Part shown: positions 1 through 6,300 of the stretch, in pieces
Numbering within the stretch: position 1 is the stretch's first letter
Layout of the letters: each line of letters begins with the position of its first letter
Assembly (NCBI RefSeq): GCF_000258495.1
Contig: NZ_AJLG01000004.1
Span: 1-64,000 of the forward strand
Direction: 5' to 3'
DNA length: 64,000 bases
Source of the DNA: Pedobacter agri PB92
GTDB lineage: Bacteria > Bacteroidota > Bacteroidia > Sphingobacteriales > Sphingobacteriaceae
Position numbers and translations under genes: made by a program
The notes under the pieces: model-generated
Seen by the model: only the letters and a program-made list of their open reading frames with translations
The model's database searches: none
Told to the model about the DNA's origin: nothing

Positions 1-552
1 CTATTTATGCTGCCAGCACCTACCACCTCCGACAACCACCCGCTTACAATAGCCTCCAGTCTTGTTTTTTGCCCCACAAACTGAAGAGGTAGGTGCAGTG
101 GTTCCCCCAGAGCTATTTCCGCCACTTGGGGTGGTGGAAACGTAGCTGCCAAAGCTCGCTGTACCGTTTCCAGTGATGGTATTATAGGAAAGATCAGCGC
201 GGTTATAACCGAGATTTCCGTACACGGCCTCTTCATCTTTCAAAATATAAGCTTGGATAGTCTGATAACTTGAAATGATTGATGAAACGCTTAACTTCAG
301 ATCAAAGGAAATTTTTTTATCAATTTTAAAAGTCCATTTACCCATGTTACCTGTTACCGATTTAGTCTGATTAGCTGCATCGGTATAGGAGATATTGCAA
401 TAATCACAGGTAACTTCATAAGAATAAACTATCGGAGTTTGCTGCGGCTCTTTTATCATTTCCACGGCTGCTTTCTTGCAGGAGCTGGTCATCATAACGA
501 ATAAAATAACTAGCGCGGTAGACATTACTGATTTTGTAAAAATTGTTCTCAT
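1..552 (-). CDS. Exported lipoprotein with C-terminal Cys/His mini-domain, unknown function
   Basis: The protein has about 183 residues. The N-terminus is hydrophobic and ends in a lipobox-like MTSSC, so it is probably a lipoprotein. The middle is a beta-rich stretch (Tyr, Thr and Ser rich). A Gly/Ser/Thr linker leads to the last 25 residues, which hold three Cys and a final His in the pattern CGAKNKTGGYC, then CWQHK. I recall this spacing from small Bacteroidota domains of unknown function (DUF5763-like); it looks like a zinc knuckle, but that is an inference. An in-frame ATG at 573 exists. I chose the ATG at 552 because the predicted -7 element at 577-584 would put the transcript start at about 570. 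The gene is a member of the TTACGG-N4-CCGTAA regulon. Confidence 0.75.
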   Translation of the reverse strand: MRTIFTKSVMSTALVILFVMMTSSCKKAAVEMIKEPQQTPIVYSYEVTCDYCNISYTDAANQTKSVTGNMGKWTFKIDKKISFDLKLSVSSIISSYQTIQAYILKDEEAVYGNLGYNRADLSYNTITGNGTASFGSYVSTTPSGGNSSGGTTAPTSSVCGAKNKTGGYCKRVVVGGGRCWQHK

Positions 553-576
553 ATCTATTATTTTAATTAACATGAG

Positions 577-621
577 CGAAGGTATGAGTAATCAAAAAAA
601 CATTTTTACGGGTTTCCGTAA
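577..621 (-). promoter_or_regulatory. Palindromic operator plus -7 element of the lipoprotein gene
   Basis: Read on the minus strand, TTACGGAAACCCGTAA (606-621) is followed after 21 bp by TACCTTCG (577-584). The latter is one base away from the Bacteroidota -7 consensus TAnnTTTG. The same palindrome-to-promoter spacing occurs at five other promoters in this window. A palindrome centred near -43 suggests an activator site; that role is inferred. Confidence 0.75.
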
Positions 622-805
622 GTGGTAGAACATCTAAAATAAAAACCTAATTAAGGCATTTCTATGCGCTATAATAAAGCTTCTATCTAGGTAGCTATTA
701 AACGTTCAATAGAGGAGCAACCAGATGCTCTGTATGACAAAATAGTATTATCAAAAAAGTCTATGAAACTTGCTAGTTGACAATTAAATCAACTTTAATA
801 TTGAT

Positions 806-1921
806 TCATTGAGCCAATCTATGCTTGACATGTTTTTTTCTGAGCAACTTTTTTATCAGGAAAAATACAATCAGTAAAATTATAACCAGCGATATACCCC
901 ATCCCACAATTTGCAAGACAAAACGGTGGTAAGATAGGTGGTTACTAATAATATAATTAGAAAGCGGTTTTAGTTTCTTTTTGCTATCCACAGGATGCAC
1001 TCCGCTATCGGTAAAAAATTCATATTCTCCATTCCTTTTCGCATACCAAACTTTTCCAACCGCATTTTTGCTTAGCGTATCGGACCACCCAATTTTTTTA
1101 AAATTTTTATAAAGGCTTTTTTGCAAAGGAATTATGCCAGTTTGGGTATTACTCTTTTCACATTCCACCGAAACATATTTATCACCATCCCAGTACATGC
1201 ACTTCTCAGTCGGAAGCGTATCACTTTCAAACCATCCGCTCTGTTGAAGAATGATAGCAATACTGAAAATTAAAAATCCAGCAATACTGTATACTGCAAA
1301 TTTCCTATAGGAATTTCTTTTTTCTTCAAATGACTGCGTTTCCTCAACATCTTCCTCTTGAGTTTCATCCTGAGAAGTAGTCAGGTTCTCATTGTCATTA
1401 TCTTCAGTTGGTTCGGGATGCTGAAGAAGCTTCTCAAGGTCATCATAGTGACAATCTTCATCCGCTTCCGCTATCTCACCTTTTCCCTCTTCCATATCAA
1501 AATTTTCATTGGTATCTGAAGAATTTTCATCCTCAGAAGTTCCTAAATACGAATTCAAGCCAGCACCATATTTTTTCACCTTCCAATCTTGATAGGAATG
1601 AAATTCTATTAGCCAGGCTAAAAGTTTTACAGGCTCTTCGTCTCTAATGACCGTCCCTTTTGTTAGAAAGTTAACCAACGGTCTGAATTTATCAAGCTCA
1701 AATCGGTCAATGCTTTTAAACAGATCTTCATATTTTCCCAAAGGATCGAAAAAATCCTTAATTATATCTCTGTCCTCCTTGCTATTTTTTATTGCATAAA
1801 TCCTTATGCATTCCTTTCTCAGTTTAAGCCTTTCCGGATTCTCCATAGCGGTGGAAAGTTGATTGGATTTCTTTTTTAAAAAGTAAAATTCCAGTAATTC
1901 TCTTTTATAATCTTCGAACAT
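806..1921 (-). CDS. Two-helix membrane protein with long acidic linker, unknown function
   Basis: The protein has about 371 residues and I do not recognise its family. Residues 1 to about 120 are soluble, charged and probably helical. Residues about 125-200 form a very acidic, low-complexity linker rich in Glu and Asp. Two hydrophobic helices follow at about 213-231 and 342-362, with a segment of about 110 residues between them that probably faces the periplasm. The tail is very basic. The longer frame would begin with TTG at 1930; the ATG at 1921 fits the predicted promoter better, leaving a leader of about 10 nt or more. It is a regulon member with its own operator. Acidic linkers of this kind usually tether or space domains, but no function is shown by sequence. 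Confidence 0.75.
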   Translation of the reverse strand: MFEDYKRELLEFYFLKKKSNQLSTAMENPERLKLRKECIRIYAIKNSKEDRDIIKDFFDPLGKYEDLFKSIDRFELDKFRPLVNFLTKGTVIRDEEPVKLLAWLIEFHSYQDWKVKKYGAGLNSYLGTSEDENSSDTNENFDMEEGKGEIAEADEDCHYDDLEKLLQHPEPTEDNDNENLTTSQDETQEEDVEETQSFEEKRNSYRKFAVYSIAGFLIFSIAIILQQSGWFESDTLPTEKCMYWDGDKYVSVECEKSNTQTGIIPLQKSLYKNFKKIGWSDTLSKNAVGKVWYAKRNGEYEFFTDSGVHPVDSKKKLKPLSNYIISNHLSYHRFVLQIVGWGISLVIILLIVFFLIKKLLRKKHVKHRLAQ

Positions 1922-1938
1922 CAGCGTCAATATTTCCC

Positions 1939-1982
1939 CAAAAATAAGAGGGAATTTCCGGAATTTTTACGGTTTCCCGGAA
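1939..1982 (-). promoter_or_regulatory. Palindromic operator plus -7 element of the acidic membrane protein gene
   Basis: On the minus strand TTCCGGGAAACCGTAA (1967-1982) matches TTACGG-N4-CCGTAA with one mismatch. It is followed after 20 bp by TATTTTTG (1939-1946), a full match to TAnnTTTG. The ATG of the gene lies 18 bp further on. Confidence 0.75.
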
Positions 1983-2292
1983 TTAGCAAGGAATTAGGGG
2001 AATAAAAGGAATGAATGGAATTATCTGTAAGACAAGCTCTTGACTCCTACTATGTTTGCATCGTTGAATCGGCAGACAGTTATTCATATAAACGATTGAG
2101 TGCTTCTTGCAAGTTTAAACAATAAGACAATGCCGCGGGACTGATAACCGGTTTGGGAAGCAGTTCTCTGTTTCCGCGATTGCGTCTTAATACTTCCCAA
2201 AAAATTCAGAAGGCCTTCTGACAAAAAATGTAGCAATCCCCCTGTATGGTCAGAGGGACCTACCAAGGTATGTCTTTTAATTTTTTGAAATT
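1983..2292. other. Intergenic stretch without a recognisable gene
   Basis: About 310 bp between divergent genes. Apart from the operator at its left edge I see no coding signal, RNA gene or long repeat. A short frame on the minus strand here shows no protein-like composition and was not annotated. Confidence 0.5.
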
Positions 2293-2493
2293 ATGTTTAT
2301 TCCATTGTTTATTGCAATTTTATTAGGTCTGGTAAGTCCATCAGATAACAACAACTGTTCAAACAGTAGCGGCACAGTAGTAACCACCCAGAATGCCAAC
2401 GGCGATGACGGTGATGATGGAACGGATACTGGTGAAACGGGAGGCGGGCCGGTGAGCGGCGAGAACGGAACTATAAAGCCACCAAAACCATAA
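2293..2493 (+). CDS. Small exported or membrane-anchored peptide, unknown function
   Basis: The frame encodes 66 residues from ATG to TAA. The first 14 residues are strongly hydrophobic, like a signal peptide or anchor. The rest is low-complexity: Asn/Ser, then Gly/Asp/Thr, ending in a basic IKPPKP tail. The base composition rises in GC over the Gly/Asp part. A hairpin terminator sits 18 bp after the stop, which supports a real transcript. No operator palindrome is present upstream. I do not recognise a family, and the coding status is plausible rather than certain. Confidence 0.5.
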   Translation: MFIPLFIAILLGLVSPSDNNNCSNSSGTVVTTQNANGDDGDDGTDTGETGGGPVSGENGTIKPPKP

Positions 2494-2510
2494 TAATTTT
2501 GTTTATTGAC

Positions 2511-2540
2511 AGAGGGCGGCCCAGGCGGCCCTCTTTTCTT
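2511..2540 (+). terminator. Intrinsic terminator of the small peptide gene
   Basis: A GC-rich hairpin, arms AGAGGGC and GCCCTCT (2511-2534), is followed by TTTCTT. It separates the small peptide from the kinase gene. Confidence 0.75.
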
Positions 2541-2615
2541 CAAAAGGTTATGCCTTCGAAGACCAACAATTCAATTCCTAAAAATTTTTCTTAATTTGGC
2601 GTAAATCCCTAAATT

Positions 2616-3932
2616 TTGAAACTCTCCGTTTTTGCAATTATCCTACTGGCTTTATTTTCTGCTTGTTCAGATAATAAAGCAGTAAAAAAGTCTACAGAAC
2701 CCAATACCTTTTATTATCAGGCCTATCATTACGATGATCATGGACTACAAGACAGTGCTTTTTTATTTTTCAGTAAGGCTAAAGATGTATTTTCCCAACG
2801 AGGGGATAGCTTGGGAATCGGCAAATGCCTTCTTAATATGGCTATAATCTCAAATTCCAGGGGTGATTACTTTGGAGCTCAAGAACTTTCACTCAGTGCG
2901 ATCCCCTTTTTTAGACCACATAATTTAAAGGAACACCCTTACCTTCAATCCAACTATAACAACCTTGGGATGGTTTCCTACAATTTGCTTGATTTCCGGC
3001 AAGCAATTACTTTTTATAATATAGCAAAAAAATACACCCTGGATGCAGCCGGATTATTGATTTTAAACAACAATATTGCGAACGCCTACAGGCGTTTAGG
3101 TGAATTTGACAAAGCGATTAAAATATATTCTATTATACTTAGCCAAAAACTCTCTGAAAAGGAATGGTCAAGAACACTTTCAAACTTCGCCTATACCAAA
3201 TGGCAGCAGAACCGTAAATATGATGCCTCGAATGAGCTTTTTCGCGCATTAAAAGTCAGAAAGCATATAGCTGATTTGCAGGGACAGATTTCCAGTTATA
3301 CGTTCCTGACCGACTTTTATAGCTTAACTCAGCCCGGCTTAGCCAAATACTACGCAAAGGAAATGTACAATGTCGCAGAAAAAATAAATAACCCAAATGA
3401 TAAGCTCGAAGCTCTTCAGAGGTTGGTCAGACTAAGTGCCGAAAACCAAAGCAAGCAATATTTTAATGTCCATCAGATTTTAAATGATAGTTTGCAGACA
3501 GCCCGGAACGCAGCAAAAAATCAATTTGCGCTGATACGTTACGAAAGTGAGAAAAGTAAGGCAGATAATTTAAGGCTTCAGCAAGAAAACACAGAGAAAA
3601 CCTATCAGGTTAATAAGCAGAAGACTGTTACCTATCTTCTATCATTCCTATTTGTACTATTTACACTTATTGGTTTATACCTAAGTAAAAAACGAAAAGA
3701 AAGGCTGGAACTCACCGCGCAGAATCGAATAAAAGAGGGTCAGCTTAAAACATCAAAAAAAGTTCATGATGTAGTAGCTAATGGCTTGTATAGGGTAATG
3801 ACGGAGATCGAAAATCAAAGTGGTATTGGAAAGGAAGAAATACTCGATAGACTTGACGGGATGTATCAGAAATCTAGAGATATATCATATGAAGTTGAGC
3901 TTCCGCAAGCCCAAGATTATCATAAAAAATAA
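2616..3932 (+). CDS. TPR-containing sensor histidine kinase, sensor and phosphoacceptor half
   Basis: The 438 residues begin with a lipoprotein-like signal (LFSAC, Cys17). Residues about 30-300 are helical TPR-type repeats, then come a coiled coil (about 300-330), one membrane helix (337-357) and a HisKA_3-like helix with KKVHDVV, where His384 is the likely phosphorylated residue. This is the layout of Bacteroidota TPR kinases. The frame stops at TAA 3930-3932 before the ATPase domain, which continues in the -1 frame (3926-4303). The only usable start is TTG at 2616, because a stop codon (TAA, 2610-2612) lies just upstream. The gene is cotranscribed with the response regulator at 4307. The stop falls directly after an A6 run, so a one-base homopolymer error or real indel is the simplest explanation. 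Confidence 0.8.
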   Translation: MKLSVFAIILLALFSACSDNKAVKKSTEPNTFYYQAYHYDDHGLQDSAFLFFSKAKDVFSQRGDSLGIGKCLLNMAIISNSRGDYFGAQELSLSAIPFFRPHNLKEHPYLQSNYNNLGMVSYNLLDFRQAITFYNIAKKYTLDAAGLLILNNNIANAYRRLGEFDKAIKIYSIILSQKLSEKEWSRTLSNFAYTKWQQNRKYDASNELFRALKVRKHIADLQGQISSYTFLTDFYSLTQPGLAKYYAKEMYNVAEKINNPNDKLEALQRLVRLSAENQSKQYFNVHQILNDSLQTARNAAKNQFALIRYESEKSKADNLRLQQENTEKTYQVNKQKTVTYLLSFLFVLFTLIGLYLSKKRKERLELTAQNRIKEGQLKTSKKVHDVVANGLYRVMTEIENQSGIGKEEILDRLDGMYQKSRDISYEVELPQAQDYHKK

Positions 3933-4303
3933 ATAGCCTTTTAAAGATATTTGAATCTGAACGCGTCCACATCACAATTGAGGGGAACACGCAGAATCTT
4001 TGGGAAGGGATATCTGCCTCTGTGGAACATGAGCTCGAGCATATTCTTCAGGAATTTATGGTTAATATGGATAAACATAGTCAGGCATCCCATGTATCAG
4101 TTCGCTTCAGCAGGCAAGGTGATAGATTAGCTATATCTTATCATGATGATGGAATCGGCGTATCGGATAAAATAAATTATGGCAACGGACTTAAGAATAC
4201 GGGAAACCGTATAAAAAATATACAAGGTGAAATTATCTTTGGAACTAAATCTGAAAAAGGACTGGAAATCAATTTTTCCTTTCCCGTTTCTCAACAACCT
4301 TAA
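3926..4303 (+). CDS. Histidine kinase ATPase domain, out-of-frame continuation
   Basis: In the -1 frame relative to the upstream kinase half, the reading continues without stops from 3926 to 4303. It encodes a HATPase_c domain: an N-box-like stretch with QEFMVNMDKHSQ, a G1 box DDGIGV and a G2-like GNGLKNTG. Adding one A to the A6 run at 3924-3929 joins both halves into one protein of about 560 residues, the usual kinase size. As the sequence stands, this part could only be made alone from the GTG at 4022 or by a ribosomal slip. It ends 3 bp before the response regulator start. Confidence 0.75.
   Translation, partial: KINSLLKIFESERVHITIEGNTQNLWEGISASVEHELEHILQEFMVNMDKHSQASHVSVRFSRQGDRLAISYHDDGIGVSDKINYGNGLKNTGNRIKNIQGEIIFGTKSEKGLEINFSFPVSQQP
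4197..4241 (+). promoter_or_regulatory. Operator and promoter inside the kinase gene, driving the response regulator
   Basis: ATACGGGAAACCGTAT (4197-4212) is a symmetric match to the regulon palindrome. Exactly 21 bp later comes TATCTTTG (4234-4241), a full match to TAnnTTTG. The response regulator ATG is at 4307. The palindrome codes for part of the conserved GNRIKN region, so selection on protein could contribute, but the spacing match is unlikely to be chance. Confidence 0.7.
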
Positions 4304-4306
4304 ACA

Positions 4307-4975
4307 ATGTTCAAAAAAGTATTAATAGCCGAGGATCACGAAAGCGCCAGCATTTCCGTTCAAAAGACATTAACAGATTTAAATATTTTTCATGATAACC
4401 GGAACTATGTGTTTTATTGTGATGATGCACTCAGCCGGATTCAAAAGGCGATAAGCGAAGGAGAGCCCTATGAACTTTTGATTACTGATTTATCTTTCGA
4501 TGAGGATTCGCCGCAAGTTGTTAAAAGCGGATCAGAACTTATTAAAGCCGCCAGAAACATACAACCTGATCTTAAAGTTTTGGTTTTTTCGATCGAAAAT
4601 CGCGTTTCTGTTGCTGCAGGATTAATGAGTGAGCTGGATATAGACGCTTTTGTTCCCAAAGCAAGAAACGATGCAAAAGACTTAAAGGCTGCAATTGAAA
4701 AGATGGCTGCCGACAGAAAATATCTATCGCCAAACTTAAAAAAAACCTTCTCTCCAGAGCCCGCATTTACATTCACCGATTATGACAAAACTATTATTTC
4801 TATGCTTGCAAATGGAAAACCCCAGAAAGATATTCCATTTTACCTCCAGAGAAACAGTATCAAGCCCTCTAGTTTAAGTAGCGTGGAAAAGAGATTCAAC
4901 ACAATCAAAACAATACTCGATATTTCTAGCAATGAGCAATTGATCGCATATTGTAAAGACAGGAAAATCATATAA
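4307..4975 (+). CDS. NarL/LuxR-type response regulator
   Basis: The protein has 222 residues. An N-terminal receiver domain shows the acidic pair Glu9-Asp10, the phosphoacceptor Asp61 in LITDL, the switch Ser95 and the conserved Lys118. Residues about 150-215 form a LuxR-type helix-turn-helix. It follows the kinase by 3 bp and is its natural partner. A regulon-type promoter inside the kinase suggests that it activates its own transcription, and it is the best candidate for the protein that binds TTACGG-N4-CCGTAA at six promoters; both points are inferences. The HTH is more divergent than in typical NarL proteins. Confidence 0.88.
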   Translation: MFKKVLIAEDHESASISVQKTLTDLNIFHDNRNYVFYCDDALSRIQKAISEGEPYELLITDLSFDEDSPQVVKSGSELIKAARNIQPDLKVLVFSIENRVSVAAGLMSELDIDAFVPKARNDAKDLKAAIEKMAADRKYLSPNLKKTFSPEPAFTFTDYDKTIISMLANGKPQKDIPFYLQRNSIKPSSLSSVEKRFNTIKTILDISSNEQLIAYCKDRKII

Positions 4976-5182
4976 CGCTGCCATCGTTCGGCTAGATTAA
5001 ATTTATCATTAAATTGCATTACTTTAATTGAGAGCTAATTGCTTAAGGTAGATTAGCATTTATACTGGCGGTCAAATTTCAAGTACCCAATCTTATATTT
5101 CTTCTGTTTTCTTAATAACGGTTTTAATTACCTATTAGCCTTTTCGTGATGTGATTAAAATAATTGCACATCGCATTTCCTT

Positions 5183-5227
5183 TTACGGAAACCCGTAAGC
5201 TATTCATTTTTCACTCCTATAAATTTG
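5183..5227 (+). promoter_or_regulatory. Palindromic operator plus -7 element of the KTSC operon
   Basis: TTACGGAAACCCGTAA (5183-5198), then 21 bp, then TAAATTTG (5220-5227), a full match to TAnnTTTG. The first ATG of the operon is 20 bp downstream. Confidence 0.8.
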
Positions 5228-5247
5228 GAGCTTAAACAAATATTAAG

Positions 5248-5475
5248 ATGGAAAGATATTTAAATCACAGCGGCAGTTCAGGAGTAGCTGCTTACCAGAT
5301 TGGCGAAGACTATATCTGGGTTCAATTTACCTCAGGAAGTATTTATGAATATACCTATTCAAGTGCCGGAACAAGAAATATCGAAGAGATGAAATCTCTG
5401 GCAAATTCAGGGAGCGGGCTTAATAGTTTCATTATGAAAAACGTGAGGAATAAATATTCTAGAAAAATACAATAA
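5248..5475 (+). CDS. KTSC domain protein
   Basis: This 75-residue protein is essentially one KTSC domain, named for its likeness to the C-terminus of lysyl-tRNA synthetases. Visible features are the strands YIWVQFTSGSIYEYTY, a helix with MKSLANSGSGLNSFI, and a basic end. KTSC proteins are short and their role is not known; nucleic-acid binding is often supposed. The gene opens a three-gene operon and its stop lies 2 bp before the next ATG. Its promoter carries the regulon palindrome. Confidence 0.85.
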   Translation: MERYLNHSGSSGVAAYQIGEDYIWVQFTSGSIYEYTYSSAGTRNIEEMKSLANSGSGLNSFIMKNVRNKYSRKIQ

Positions 5476-5477
5476 AT

Positions 5478-5714
5478 ATGGAATATAAAGTCATTCCCTT
5501 TACTGCAACCCTGGACCAAAAGAAACAAACAGCAGTTGCGGTCGCAGAACAACTAGAGGAGGTCATAAATTACTACAAGTCTCAGGGCTGGATATATATT
5601 AGGTTGGAAAGCGTGTCTACGTATGTTCAGCCAGACAATGGGTGCTTCGGAATAGGCGCAAAGCCTGGTTATCTTGCACCCTACCAGATGGTAGTTTTTG
5701 GTAAAACGGAGTAA
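5478..5714 (+). CDS. Small DUF4177-like protein
   Basis: 78 residues starting MEYKVIPF, with a helix over VAEQLEEVINYYKSQGW and a C-terminal strand ending in YQMVVFGK. This is the pattern of DUF4177-type proteins, which combine an N-terminal EYKV strand with a GW-containing turn; the assignment is from memory and tentative. The stop codon overlaps the next start (TAATG), so translation is probably coupled. It is the second gene of the KTSC operon. Confidence 0.7.
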   Translation: MEYKVIPFTATLDQKKQTAVAVAEQLEEVINYYKSQGWIYIRLESVSTYVQPDNGCFGIGAKPGYLAPYQMVVFGKTE

Positions 5715-5995
5715 TGAAGTATATTTTGTTATTTGCAATCAGATTTTACTGGATTTTGAAATCTAATAAACAGCCTGCCCGTTGTCTTTTCAGAATAAGT
5801 TGTTCCCGTTACGTCTATCAGATAACTACAGAAGATGGATTTTTTAAAGGTGTTCATGCATTGTTCAAACGTTTCAGAAATTGCAGGCATGGCTATCAGC
5901 TGATGATAAATCCCTTGAATGGGCAAAAGACTATGGTTTTGCCTGATGGCACAAACATTAGACAAAATGAAATTGCAGAAAAATTCCTCAACTGA
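5714..5995 (+). CDS. YidD-like membrane protein insertion factor family protein
   Basis: 93 residues. After a hydrophobic, aromatic N-terminal helix comes CLFRISCSRYVYQ, then GFFKGVHALFKRFRNCRHGY. These match the YidD signature, in which a Cys-rich SCS motif is followed by a Gly-helix and an R-C-x motif. Canonical YidD helps YidC insert inner-membrane proteins and lies next to rnpA and yidC. This copy instead ends a regulated operon with a KTSC protein and is diverged, so its job may be different. The start overlaps the previous stop by one base. Confidence 0.7.
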   Translation: MKYILLFAIRFYWILKSNKQPARCLFRISCSRYVYQITTEDGFFKGVHALFKRFRNCRHGYQLMINPLNGQKTMVLPDGTNIRQNEIAEKFLN

Positions 5996-6237
5996 AATGC
6001 TCCAAATAATCCCTATCGATCTATAAAGTGTTAACAATCTAATACCCTCTACGACGGCGCTTAATCATAACAAATATTCGCTCTCAGAAAATCGGGAGAT
6101 TGCTTTGACTGATTAGTCATATGATATGCAATTTCCCATTTTCATTTTAGGCATGATATCGTATACCGTATTAGACCCTACATAATATGAGCTAGATTTT
6201 TTAAACTTCAGATTGACAGCCGGATAAAAGAACTGCT
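5996..6237. other. Intergenic stretch before the PLD operon
   Basis: About 240 bp with no coding signal that I can support. The operator and promoter of the next operon begin at its right edge. Confidence 0.4.
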
Positions 6238-6282
6238 TTACGGTTTCCCGTAATAATGCGTGCCAGCTGAATTATATTTTTG
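6238..6282 (+). promoter_or_regulatory. Palindromic operator plus -7 element of the PLD/VWA operon
   Basis: TTACGGTTTCCCGTAA (6238-6253), then 21 bp, then TATTTTTG (6275-6282), a full TAnnTTTG match. The -7 element covers the in-frame TTG at 6280, so the coding sequence must begin at the ATG at 6301. Confidence 0.8.
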
Positions 6283-6300
6283 TTCAATAATAGTCCAGAT

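Noticed and set aside
14-60. Zinc-finger function from the CxxxxH tail as a proven fact
   Set aside because: Three Cys and one His are compatible with metal binding but the sequence alone does not prove it.
2084-2266. 60-codon minus-strand frame
   Set aside because: No promoter, no protein-like composition, ends in intergenic DNA.
3924-3932. Classic -1 programmed slippery heptamer at the kinase break
   Set aside because: The codons are CAT AAA AAA; X XXY YYZ is not met because the base before AAA AAA is T, and no strong stimulatory hairpin was noticed. Slippage is possible but not the simplest explanation.
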